DNA of 64,000 nucleotides from Dreissena polymorpha (taxonomy: Eukaryota > Mollusca > Bivalvia > Myida > Dreissenidae): NCBI RefSeq assembly GCF_020536995.1, contig NC_068360.1, positions 14,744,178-14,808,177 on the forward strand. The letters are read 5' to 3'. This document shows, piece by piece, positions 53,658 to 64,000 of this stretch. Below the pieces are notes generated by a model. It saw only the letters and a list, made by a program, of their open reading frames with translations, did no database searches and was not told the DNA's origin. A program made the position numbers and the translations under genes. Positions within the stretch are counted from its first letter, which is position 1; the number at the start of each line of letters is the position of its first letter.

Positions 53658-54016
53658 TGAAGCGCTGCACTTGTTGATTATCCTCCAGTCTATTCCGCCA
53701 TCGGCACATAATCCAAGCACCATTTACTGGCATAGCAGGAAATTATTGCGCAATAAATTTTCAGTATCAGATTTTTATCATTTGTTAATGGAATATTAAG
53801 ACATGCTCATTCAGTGTCATCGGTAAAGTACATCAGTAATTAATCATTAAATGATGATGGGTAATTGATTGATAAAATCTAATAACTTCCAGTAATGACG
53901 TCCTAAAACTAGGTCATTTGTTTAAATCCTAGAAAAACCTTCGTACCACTCTAGCAGCCACATTAACGACATAGTCTTGATAAAATGTTGTCAGAATGTA
54001 TATCTTGCTTACAAAC

Positions 54017-54228
54017 TTAACCCTTTGCATGCTGGGAAATTTGTCGTCTGCTAAAATGTCGTCTGCAGAATTTCTAAAATTAGCATTTTCTTCGATTTTT
54101 TTCAAAGAATACTATCAGAATAGCAAACAGTTTGGATCCTGATGAGACGCCACGTTCTGTGGCGTCTCATCTGGATCCAAACTGTTTGCAAAGGCCTTTA
54201 AAATTCAGCTCCAGCGCTTTAAGGGTCT
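54017..54228 (+). mobile_element. TTAA-type fold-back MITE, family F (copy 3)
   Basis: TTAACCCTTTGCATGCTGGG at the left; the right end is degenerate (GCGCTTTAAGGG). It carries the hairpin GACGCCACGTTCTGTGGCGTC. Confidence 0.8.
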
Positions 54229-54249
54229 GACATTGTTTGAATATTGGTC

Positions 54250-54628
54250 ACAGTGTTTTTTTACAGTCAAATTTGGGGCCGGTAAGGGGACCCATTCCCA
54301 ATAGAAAAAAGTAAATATTTTCCCAAATTGTACCTAAAAATTCCCAATGGAAGGTTTTCAAAAAAGGAATATTTTTTTAATAAGTCTTAACATGTCAATT
54401 ATCTTCAAATCCAAATCTAAGCTGAACCTTAGAAAATATAATATTGAAATCACTTTTATTATCAATTTTAGAAAATGTAATATTGAAATCACTTTTATTA
54501 TCAATTTTAAAATATTTGTAAGCATACAATCAACAATATTTATTTCCCAATTTTAGGCAACAGTACATGATATTTCCCAATCCAAAGGGACCTGGCCCTA
54601 TTCCCAAAATGGAGAAAAAATACACTGG
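54250..54628 (+). mobile_element. CAGTG-ended non-autonomous element, family J (copy 1)
   Basis: ACAGTGTTTTTTTACAG to AAAAAATACACTGG, giving short inverted ends CAGTGTTTTTT/AAAAAACACTG. The body has GGGGACCCATTCCCAATAG and TTTCCCAATCCAAAGGG. Three more copies follow. Confidence 0.65.
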
Positions 54629-55304
54629 GTCAGTAAGGGTCAAATTTTATGTCACCAGGACAGTTGTTGGACGATGGATGTCTCTTTTTCATCTGGCCCT
54701 CTTGTTGTTGTGACAGTGTTTTATTTAGTTAGGCCCGTCAATAGTGTGATTAATATTAAATTAAGCCTTATGGACGCCATTTTGTTTGGTTTACGTCGAG
54801 TGAATATAAATGATCGGCCCACTGGGCCAATTAAAAGATTCTGTGGCTCACGCCAAATGGCCCACGCCGGACATTCATTTTTTTTATTCATAGTAAAACT
54901 ATGAATTATACATTTTTATCACCGGTATTTTTGTTTTATGAATGTTATTTTGAAATTGCTTTTTTCATACATTTAATAAAAATGTGTTTCTTTTTAAGGA
55001 AATGGTGATACAATTTTTGATTTTTTTTGAGTCAGCAAAATTTTAATTAACAAGTCTCTTTAAGAGGCAAGGATGACTAACAAGTTGTCATATGACAATG
55101 CTTCGTATTATAAAAGACTTCAGAATGTTATCATCTACAAATCCTAGTGAAACCTTTGATCAACAATACAGCCTTTAGAAAACACTGCTATGAACGGAAT
55201 TCTAATGTTAGATTGGACTCTGATATGTTTAATTTATTGCCAATGGAGAAGACATTTTCAAGTTAAAGGGATATTATCCTTAATATTATTTGCTCATATC
55301 GCAG

Positions 55305-56356
55305 GCAGTGTGTTTTTTTCGTTATAATTCGGGGCCCCATTACTAATCGAAAAAGTATATATTTTTCCAAAATGGGCCTTAAAAATTCCCAATTTAATTT
55401 TTCATTATGCCCCCCTTCGAAGAAGAGGGGTATATTGCTTTGCTCATGTCGGTCTGTCGGTCGGTCGGTCTGTCCGTCCACCAGGTGGTTGTCAGACGAT
55501 AACTCAAGAACGCTTGGGCCTAGGATCATGAAACTTCATAGGTACATTGATCATGACTCGCAGATGACCCCTATTGATTTTGAGGTCACTAGGTCAAAGG
55601 TCAAGGTCACTTTGACCAGAAATAGTAAAATGGTTTTTGAATGATAACTCAAGAACGCATACGCCTAGGATCATGAAACTTCATGGGTAGATTGATCATG
55701 ACTTGCAGATGACCCCTATTGATTTTGAGGTCACTAGGTCAAAGGTCAAGGTCAAGGTGACCCGAAATAGTAAAATGGCTTACGGATGATAACTCAAGAA
55801 TGCATACGCCTAGGATCATGAAACTTCATGGGTAGATTGATCATGACTCGCAGCTGAATCCTATTGATTTTGAGGTCACTAGGTCAAAGGACAAGGTCAC
55901 AGTGACCCGAAATAGTAAAATGATTTTCGGATGATAACTCAAGAACGCTTTTGCCTAGGATCATGACACTTCATAGGTACATTGATCATGACCCGCAGAT
56001 GACCCCTATTGATTTTCAGGTCACTAGGTCAAAGGTCAAGGTCACAGTGACAAAAATCGTATTCACACAATGGCTGCCACTACAACGGACAGCCCATATG
56101 GGGGTCATGCATGTTTTACAAACAGCCCTTGTTTTTTATTTTTTAAAAAGAATTTAACATATAATTCATTTCCCATTCAGCGCTATAAGTTGAACATTAG
56201 ACTAGTAAATATAATAATGAAAACACTTATTCTCAATTTTGAAGCATGTGTAAGCTTAAAAAACAACACTCATTTCCCAATTTTAGTCAAAATGAAGTGA
56301 TTTTTCCCAATTCAAAGTGACTCTTTCCCATTCCTAAAATGGTAAAAAAAACACTG
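55305..56356 (+). mobile_element. Family J element (copy 2) split by a 145-bp-unit array
   Basis: Left part CAGTGTGTTTTTTTCG to AATTCCCAATTTAATTTTTC; right part resumes near 56135 and ends GGTAAAAAAAACACTGG. The middle (55404-56133) is the tandem array described separately. Confidence 0.65.
55404..56133 (-). repeat. ~145-bp tandem array with nuclear-receptor half-sites (copy 3)
   Basis: Inverted relative to the copies at 8 and 11 kb: begins CATTATGCCCCCCTTCGAAG and ends AACAGCCCTTGTTT. Four units, each with AGGTCAAAGGTCAAGGTCA or a close variant and GGATGATAACTCAAGAACGC. It is inserted in a family J element. Confidence 0.85.
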
Positions 56357-56830
56357 GCAAGGGATTCGAAAGGAGTCAATTTTATAATCTTCTGCCTAAT
56401 AATTAATTTAAAAGAATGCACTTACTAACTAGTAAATGAAAATTTTACTTTGGATTTCTACTTAGGCATAAAAATGTTGTCTGTTTCCACTAAACCGACC
56501 CACCCAAATTTTTTTTGCCAACCCTCAACTTGCATACTAGACAAGACTAGACAAAGTCATTCGCGTGGTCTGCAAAAGTGACATTTATAGTAGTTTATGT
56601 GTATATACAGCATGATATTTGTCATCCATGAAGAACAGTGAAGAATACAAATGTCATAGTAATTACTTATCCACATAATAACTGTTTATCTTATTCATTT
56701 TTAATGGCTGGTATTTAATTAAAAATAACTTTAATGGTGTGATAATAGAAACAGGTACACTGAGTGTGGGAAATATGGGATTAGTAATGATAACATGGCA
56801 CTGGTGTGATATTTGGGGTTTTGTGAAAAT

Positions 56831-57144
56831 AGAGTGTTTTTTATTCAAAATCGGCCCCATTCCCAACAGAACAAAGAATATATTTTTCCCAAATGGGAGC
56901 AAAAAATATTCAATGGAAGGTTTCCAAAAAAAATAATATTTTTTGTTCTCAATATTTTGTTAAACTCCCATCCATATAATTTCAACCTTAGTAAATATAA
57001 TACCGAAAACACTTGTACTATCAATTTTTAAGCAATTGTTACCAAAACAACAACACTAATTTCCCCAATTTTAGTCAAAACGCCGCAAATTTTCCCGATC
57101 AAAAGGGAACCCGACCCCATTACCAAAACGGTGAAAAAACACTG
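56831..57144 (+). mobile_element. Family J element (copy 3)
   Basis: GAGTGTTTTTTATTC to GGTGAAAAAACACTG, with CGGCCCCATTCCCAACAG and AATTTTAGTCAAAACGCCGC. Confidence 0.6.
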
Positions 57145-57157
57145 ATGTATGATCCTC

Positions 57158-57402
57158 TTTCTTGGAAAACAGGGCTTGATGCATGTGCATAAAGTGTCCC
57201 CCCAGAGTAGCCAGTGCAGTCCACGCAGGCTAATCCTGGACAACACGTTTCTTTTCTTTTTTATAAGAAGTCTCTTCTCAGCAAACATTCAATAAAGGTG
57301 AAAAGTGTTGTACCTGATTAGCCTGTGCACAGTGCACAGGCTAATAATTGGGAGGACACTTTACGCACATGCATGAAACCCCATTTTTCGAGAGCAAGCC
57401 AC
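57158..57402. mobile_element. MITE family I (copy 5)
   Basis: GGCTTGATGCATGTGCATAA, CAGTGCAGTCCACGCAGGCT, GATTAGCCTGTGCACAGTGC and ACTTTACGCACATGCATGAA. It is diverged from copy 37392. Confidence 0.7.
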
Positions 57403-57679
57403 ATTATGTTCAGGCCAGGATGTCCTCATATTTGTTTCACTATTTTAGGAATGGGTGGATGACTCATTGAAATGGAAATGTTTTGTGTCATAAAATCATT
57501 CAACCATGTTCAGTGGTTCTTTTGAAAAGAAACTTAATAAAATTTGCAGAACCAAATGTTTCCAACTGTTTTGTGAAATCAGTGTAATGACCTGTCTTAC
57601 TGACATAGGTAAATAATTATAACGCTGTTACTTTTTTGTTGCTGAAAGTTCAAACAATTTACTTAAAAAGATAATTATT

Positions 57680-58032
57680 CAGTGTTTTTTTCTTCGATTT
57701 TCATGATTTTGAGAATGGGGCCCTTTGGAATGTGAAATATTGCTTCCTTTTGACTAAAATTGGAAAATTAGTGTTGTTGATTTTATGCTAACAACAACAT
57801 TAAAATTGATAATAAAAGTGATCTCAATGTTATATTTGGGAAAAATATATACTTTATTCATCGCGTCCTTTTGACTAAAATTGGAAAGATAGTGTTGTTG
57901 ATTTTATGCTAACAAATACATTAAAATTGATAATAAAAGTGATCTCAATATTATATTTGGGAAAAATATTTACTTTATTCTTTGAGAATGGGTCCTCCTA
58001 CTGGACCTAAATTTGAACGATAAAAGACACTG
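57680..58032 (-). mobile_element. Family J element (copy 4) with internal duplication
   Basis: CAGTGTTTTTTTCTTCG to GATAAAAGACACTG, reverse orientation. CCTTTTGACTAAAATTGGAA through ATATTTGGGAAAAATAT occurs twice in tandem (about 57750-57855 and 57867-57978). Confidence 0.65.
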
Positions 58033-59930
58033 TTATTGTTGTACAATCTTATATGGAGGTTTGCACTTAAAATGAACTTATAAAATACTGAGCTATTAAC
58101 AAAATTGAGATGATCTGTCTACAGCCCGTTATAAATATAATCTGTCAAAATTAAGATTCAAACAATGCTCAAAGCAGATAAAATATTTCCTTCAGGCCAA
58201 TGAACTTGGCATACTGAAGCATGAAATATTAATAATTGATTATATATGACAATCTGAAAATAACGGAGCCAATTTTAAAAATTAACTAAGTGGAATATTG
58301 ATCACCTGTGTACATGTGGTTTAGATTACTATCTGTATGCGTGTCTGTCAAATTTCCTTAAATTTATCCATCCAGCCATAATGCAATAATTTGTGGTCAC
58401 CCAGTCGTTGATTTTGGTCATGCGCATTAATTTGTTTATTGTGGTACAACGTTTGTAATTGATAAGCATTTCATTTGGTGTTTAATCTAGCATTACAATA
58501 TTAATGTATACGCCTTAAAATAATAGACCCTGCTCTCTGTCGGGCCAAAACAAGACTTCACCTTAGAGATGACGCCTTACACATATGAAAGTGACGAAAT
58601 ACTGGTCATCATTACAAACTCAAAGCCATAAGCTTTTAACTTTATTATAAGCCAACAATAAAATTCGCAGAGCCAACCTTAGTTGCCAAATATAAAGATA
58701 TTTGTAACCAGCGATTTGTTTTGCCCAATTGGGAAAAGTACCAGTGCCAGCCCAATTGGGAAAAATTACCGCGTAAAAAACTGACAGTTTGAAATTCGCG
58801 TTGTGATTAGTCTTCAGATCAGGAAATTGGTGTATCCTATTAGTTGCTAAACAATACTTAAAATTGATAACTTAGTGTTGTCAAGTTGTCGATATTATAT
58901 TTTCTGCATAGGGAAATAAACTAAAATTATTTATTACAGCAGCGGGGAACTTTTAAGGTTTTGTATCCCCATTGGGAAAATGCTTTTTTCCAGTACTTTA
59001 TAAAGAAGGAAAAAAAATCGCTGATAATGTAACATCTTCTCTTTGTAGTGATCTTCATCCCATTTCCGCAGATTTTCATTTTTTCTTATGAATGTGGAAT
59101 AACCCATGAATATTTTTTTCCATTTACTTTGTAATGGTTTCTTAGTAAAAACAGGAAGGGATTACTTTGTAATGGTTTCTTGGTAAAAATAGGAAGGGAA
59201 TGTTCACCATTTTGTGTAGCGGCTTACTGACAAATCAATTTTATGTCAAGTGCATGTTGGTTTAGGACAAATGCTTTTTGCATGGTGCTATTGGTTACCA
59301 ACATACTGGTAATTCAGTTGGCATATTAATTTCTTTACATCACTTGATGAAACATAATTGCATCGGTCGTCACTTGATAAAAGTGAATATTATTTAGTGT
59401 ATATGGTAATTACATCCATTTTGTTTCATTCTTATTCAAGTTCTAATCACTTTATTGTTTGTAAATAACAATTTTACACCAGTAATTACACTTGAGTTAT
59501 TACACAAGCAATTCAATTCAACATTCACCAAAGCAATATGCACTAAGCATGATGCAAGCCATGATCCAGCAAGAGATTCATCAAATTCGTGATGACAATT
59601 TGCAATGTGGAATTCATACAAAGCCGAGAACCACAAATATTGGGAATATTAAACTCTAAGCTATTTGTCAACTATTAAACCATGAGCAATTTTTGTCAAA
59701 AAAGCCCTGTCTCTGCGAGTCAGTAAAATGCCAGAAACAGGCTTGTGCTGTTAGCACATGTAAATCAATGAATGGTTAATATATATATTTTTGGTCAGTA
59801 TTTTCTTATGTCTGTCTTTGCGTGTCAGTCACAAAGCATGTTGATTATAAATACATCAAACTGGAATTGTCAAGGGATATTTTGTTGTCTTTACATTGTT
59901 AAATGATTTATGAAAATGGACAATGTCGTA
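58033..59930. other. Intron DNA; scattered fragments of TTGCCCAATTGGGAAAAGTA repeat
   Basis: Around 58720-58790 and 58960-59010 (and again 61040-61180) GCCCAATTGGGAAAA motifs mark decayed copies of one repeat. Two near-identical ~45-bp pieces (TACTTTGTAATGGTTTCTTA) stand in tandem at 59127-59200. No exon recognised. Confidence 0.4.
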
Positions 59931-59935
59931 TTGAG

Positions 59936-60112
59936 CGCATAAGTTAATGCATCTGCTTAAATCCAATACGCACAGGCTTTCTGTAAATCAGGGACAACAC
60001 TTCCTGCTTGAACTGGACTTTGACTAAGAAGAGACTTCTTTTTAACAGAAAATATTTGGGACTACACTTGATGGACATGCATTAAGCCTCATTTTCGCAG
60101 AGCAGGGCTCAA
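59936..60112. mobile_element. MITE family I (copy 6)
   Basis: GCGCATAAGTTAATGCATCT, GACTAAGAAGAGACTTCTTT and CATGCATTAAGCCTCATTTT then CGCAGAGCAGGGCTC. Internally shortened. Confidence 0.65.
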
Positions 60113-60144
60113 ATACAGTTGTAATGTAGCTGAATACGTTATGA

Positions 60145-60402
60145 GCTGTGCTCTGTTTAATGAATGTCATAAAGTGTCGTCCCAGATTAGCTTTTGCAGT
60201 CCGCACAGACTAATCAGGGACGACACTTTCCGTTTTTATGATATGTTTTGTTTAAAGTCTCTTCTTAGCAAAAATCCAGTTAAAGCGGAAAGTGTTGTCC
60301 CTCATTAGCCTGTGCAGTCTAGCCTGTGCAGATTGCACAGGCTAATAAGGGATGACACTTTACGCACATGCATTAACCCCCTTTTTCACAGATCACGAAC
60401 CA
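60145..60402. mobile_element. MITE family I (copy 7)
   Basis: GTGCTCTGTTTAATGAATGT, AAAGTGTCGTCCCAGATTAG and ACGCACATGCATTAACCCCC then TTTTTCACAGATC. It has an 18-bp local duplication (GTCTAGCCTGTGCAG after TTAGCCTGTGCAG). Confidence 0.75.
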
Positions 60403-62135
60403 AATGCAAGGTATGAACACAATGATGTCATTAAGCAGCATGAATCCATTACCTATCATAGAGGACCAAAAAACAAAACCTCAGGGGAAAACATTTAGGT
60501 GCCTGCAGTAAGTTTGTTCCTTTGATTAGAAAGCACATACTTTTGGCACGCTAGAATTTTCATTCCCAAATGCATGTGGAAGGCTAATTGCCAAGCAGAT
60601 GTTAAACATTTTTTATTAGAAGGTATTCATAACTTTACAGGCCACCTATTATATTCAAGTAAATAATATTATTGGTCGTTGAATATGTCATAAATGAAGC
60701 CATGATATGATTATGGTGTTATTGTGGTGCAATAAATTCCTGTTCAGTAACAAACTATGTGAGGTCAACTCAGGTGAGATATCAAACGTTCAGTGGATGT
60801 ATATCAAAGTGCAGGCTAATGGTAGTAATATAGGCTAGATTACACTAATTGATGGACTATTTCTGTGTATCCATCTGATCTCTTGAGACCTGATAAGCCT
60901 TGGTTAATTAAATACAGGGATTAACACTGTTGGGCTACTTTTATAAGGATAATCTTATAATCCAGGAGGGGGAGATTCTAGTAGTACTCTGACTGGAGAT
61001 TTGTATAAGTTATGATGTCTGTGTTTGGTTAAAGCATAGTTTTTTTTGCCCGATTGGGAAAAGTACATGTTCCAATTGGCAAACATTAGCTTGAAAAAAC
61101 CTTAAATTAGGAAAATCATCGTTTTGAGATATTTATATTGGGAATATTGTTTTTTTTTAATTACTTGGTATAAATTGCACAAATTCAAATATTCATTTAC
61201 ATGCATTTTAGCTTGAAATGTCCAGTTTCAGTGCCCATTTTATTTGTTCACTAGCAGAAAATGCACTTTTAAAATGACAATTTGACGAAAAATGCCTTTG
61301 TTTTGGGAATTTTTCAGATGGCAAAATTGGGACATTTGTAGTTTTTTCTCAATTTGGTGAGAACCATAATTACGGGTACTTTATTAAAAAGGAAAAAGAA
61401 AATGCTGTAAAGGTCAAAAAAGTAATGTTAATTAGGCTGATCTAGGTTTTATTTGTGTATATTTATGCATGAAAACTCTATATGGCCATGCATGTGCTAT
61501 TCTTTAAAGCTTGCAGTATTTCATCGGGCCATCTAGATACTTGGTATTTGTGCCAAACATTTGGTGCATGACTAGCATATCATTTCAAGTTTTTATGTAA
61601 GCCTATTAAACATTTGCATATTTCAAATTGCAATGCAAAGATATCTGTGCCCTAGTGTGGACTTTTTTTTATACAATCTGCAAAGGCCTTCAATCAGGTT
61701 ACTTTAAAATGCGGGCATGGAGTGCAGGATTAACATGTTCTGCTAGGTGCAATTCAGAGAACTGTGGTGGGTACCGGACAGTTTGGTAGCATGGGTTTTT
61801 TTTATAGGGAAAGAAATCATTCTTGTATGTAAAAAATATGCTTTATAGCTATAAAATATTAAATGTCCAAAAGTAATCACTATTAAATGTGTTAAGTGTT
61901 CAAAGATAATGACAATAATTTGTTATGGGTGGGATTTACTACGTAAGCAACCATACTTACAAAAACGCTAACCTCTTGTTCTAAAGCATCATCACCTTTG
62001 AAGAAATCTGTCACATTATGCAGTTTTCCACTTCGATATTGCCACCAATGCCCTTAATACCAAAATAATGCATTGACCTAAAATTAAAACAAAGCAGTGA
62101 CCCCATCTCCATGAGGTGAACATAAATCCTCCTTC
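60403..62135. other. Intron DNA without recognised gene
   Basis: No exon-like segment with cysteine spacing expected for glypican exon 2. A decayed GCCCGATTGGGAAAAGTACA repeat lies at 61040-61180. Confidence 0.4.
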
Positions 62136-62141
62136 CCCACG

Positions 62142-62528
62142 GTCGTTAATCACGGGCGCCACCTCTTTTTGCGATTTATTAATTAATTAGCTAATGCTAC
62201 TTCCAGGCTGGCGCTAAGGACCGGATGTTTTTAAATTTCACGGATTATTCTTCAGGGTGTTTTATATGTTTTTTTTTCATCATATTGTGCATTATTTTTA
62301 AAATTGGGCCATTCAGCTAAGATTTATTTATTCACACATGTACAAAATCATATGATAACCACCCTTAAACAATTTTTACAATATTGCGAAATATGTTGGA
62401 AAAACATAAAACTTACTCACCCTGATTAATAATCCATTAAATTTCAAATCATCCAGTCCTTAGCGCCGGAAGTAGCTCGTTTATTAATACATCGCAAAAA
62501 AGAGGTGGGGCCAGTGATTAATGGCCGT
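62142..62528. mobile_element. Long inverted-repeat (fold-back) element
   Basis: Arms of about 130 bp: CGCCACCTCTTTTTGCGATT ... CTTCCAGGCTGGCGCTAAGG ... CAGGGTGTTTTATATG, against the inverted CACCCTGATTAATAATCC ... CCTTAGCGCCGGAAGTAGC ... TCGCAAAAAAGAGGTGGGG. The spacer is ~120 bp. The arms differ by about a tenth to a fifth by eye. Confidence 0.75.
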
Positions 62529-62868
62529 GTTCTTGCTCCTGCCCTCTAAATCTTTGCACACTTAATTTGTAAGTGCAAGTTGCATTCACCTGCATGGTCC
62601 TAATTATGATTGCACATGTAAGACAATTATGTGAAGTAGTTTTCCTTAACTCATGGCAGTTTGATAAAAAAGTAAAATAGAGATAAACAAACTAAAAAAA
62701 ATCAGTAAAAATTTAAGCAGCCATGAAATGCATAGATTACAATCTGGTCTTAGATTATTTTACATACTTTATGAAAGGTTCCCACAATAAATCATTCACA
62801 TTTTGCTAGTTTTTTCATGAATGGTGGTCTGTGGGAGGTTGTATAACGATAATACAAGTTCTATTTAT

Positions 62869-63074
62869 TTAACCCTTTTCCACTTAGATACGCATTTAGA
62901 CGCATTTGTAGAAAGTTACATTTATTTAAATACCTTTCTTACTAAATTCAAGTTGAAAAGGCAGCAAACAGCATAAAACCTGAACAGGCTTCAAGTTACT
63001 TGCAATCTGTTCTGGTTTTATGCTGGCTGAAAGAGCCATTTTCACTTTGCTAATCTTATTTGGGAAAGGGTTAA
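62869..63074 (-). mobile_element. TTAA-type MITE, family G (copy 2)
   Basis: TTAACCCTTTTCCACTTAGA to TTATTTGGGAAAGGGTTAA, 206 bp, with AGCAGCATAAAACC-like stems (GCATAAAACCTGAACAGGCT, CTGTTCTGGTTTTATGCTG). It ends on the same TTAA that starts the next element. Confidence 0.8.
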
Positions 63075-63283
63075 CCCTTTGAATGCTGGGAAATTTGTCA
63101 TCTGCTAAAATGTCGTCTGCTGAATTTCTAAAATTAGCATTTTCTTCGATTTTTTTCAAAGAATACTATCCGAATAGCAAACAGTTTGGATCCTGATAAG
63201 ACGCCACGTTCTGTGCTGCCTCATCTGGATCCAAACTGTTTGCAACGGCCTTCAAAATTCAGTTCCCGCACTGAAAGGGTTAA
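63071..63283 (+). mobile_element. TTAA-type fold-back MITE, family F (copy 4)
   Basis: TTAACCCTTTGAATGCTGGG to CCGCACTGAAAGGGTTAA, 213 bp. The hairpin is damaged (GACGCCACGTTCTGTGCTGC). It directly abuts the family G element. Confidence 0.85.
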
Positions 63284-64000
63284 ACTCAGTTAAGGCCAAA
63301 AGCTCTTTATAGATACACAATGTATTTGAACTCAATTAAAAGCCAAAAGCTCAGTCTATATATTTGGCTCAGGTGGAAGCCAAAGTCTGTTCTGTAACAG
63401 AAACCTTAACTATGCTCTGCATGTTCTGGAATACTGTATCCTTGCTTGATTTAAACCCATTTTTTTTAGCTATCACAATGTTAAATATGCGTGTTCATGA
63501 ACATTTCCCATTTAATAACAGCCCTTGAAGTGACAATTTTTTTCCCTTTAATTTATGTAATTAAATGAGGAATATAATTTGCCGTCTACAAATTCAGGTA
63601 TTAGGCAGTACAGCGAGCATTGCTAGAGCTGTGTAAGTGCTAGTTACCCAATCTTTACGACCTACAAACATGCAACAGTGATCAGTCTTTGGTTACGTTC
63701 TGGTATGAAAATGCGTAGTTTAAAATCGCTACATTTCATTATGACGGTTTATGTTTTCGGGATCATGTTCAACATTTTTTCTTGTACGATCACGCGTATT
63801 TAGTGTAGATTTCATGTTAAAGGTTGTAATTAATTGGTGAGCAAGATTGTTTGATAAGCATTGTAGCATAGCCATTAAACATTAACGTGCAATAAATATA
63901 TTGGCATAGTTTGATTGATTTTGATTGCTCTCTTGTCATTCAATGGTTTTGTTAATTTTTGACACTCAAGTTTGTGTCTTAATAGACAAAGTCATTAAAT
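63284..64000. other. No feature recognised
   Basis: AT-rich DNA to the window end, presumably still intron 1 of the glypican-like gene. A short tandem (AACTCAGTTAAGGCCAAAAG / AACTCAATTAAAAGCCAAAA) is at 63285-63350. Confidence 0.4.

Noticed and set aside
1-64000. LTR retroelements, Polintons or other virus-like elements
   Set aside because: No long direct terminal repeats, capsid, integrase or protein-primed polymerase motifs seen. The only reverse-transcriptase remnant is a LINE.

Overview
The window is nuclear DNA of an animal, most likely a bivalve mollusc. The reasons are AT-rich DNA with short exons in long introns, GT-AG splice sites, extracellular multidomain genes of molluscan style (VWD/EGF, IgGFc-binding/EGF, Ly6) and many short repeats that I associate with bivalves, dreissenid mussels in particular. 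The species assignment is inference. I see no prokaryotic features, no CRISPR array, no LTR or virus-like element, and no canonical tRNA or rRNA gene.

Layout. 1-15.9 kb: no convincing gene. It holds tandem arrays (1-812, 7.08-9.2 kb, 10.8-12.0 kb), one TTAA-flanked element with a tRNA-like insert, and unassigned AT-rich DNA. 15.97-27.88 kb, minus strand: at least 14 exons of a VWDE-like membrane-anchored protein (VWD domain, EGF module, paired cysteine modules, C-terminal transmembrane helix). A broken plus-strand copy of an unnamed gene family (PIN-like nuclease fold plus CXC domain) lies in one of its introns. 29.09-37.35 kb, plus strand, head-to-head with the first gene: exons for a signal peptide, an IgGFc-binding N-terminal domain, one EGF domain and one and a half Ly6/uPAR three-finger domains. 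Splice phases allow one gene. Its introns hold a (CAT)n tract, a decayed LINE and several MITEs. 37.4-47.9 kb: mobile-element territory, including a hairpin element with a Crypton-like recombinase remnant. 47.998-48.148 kb, plus strand: first coding exon of a glypican-like gene. From 48.15 kb to the end: probably its first intron, with a 26-bp minisatellite of about 90 units and dense nested MITEs.

How it fits together. All three genes encode secreted or cell-surface proteins. The neighbouring VWD and IgGFc-binding genes carry the two domain types that vertebrate FCGBP joins in one protein, so an adhesive or immune surface role is plausible but unproven. The repeats are the other main content: at least four small-element families insert at TTAA like piggyBac. 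One of them carries an internal Pol III-type tRNA-like unit. Two hairpin elements share a core but have arms that differ in sequence while staying self-complementary.
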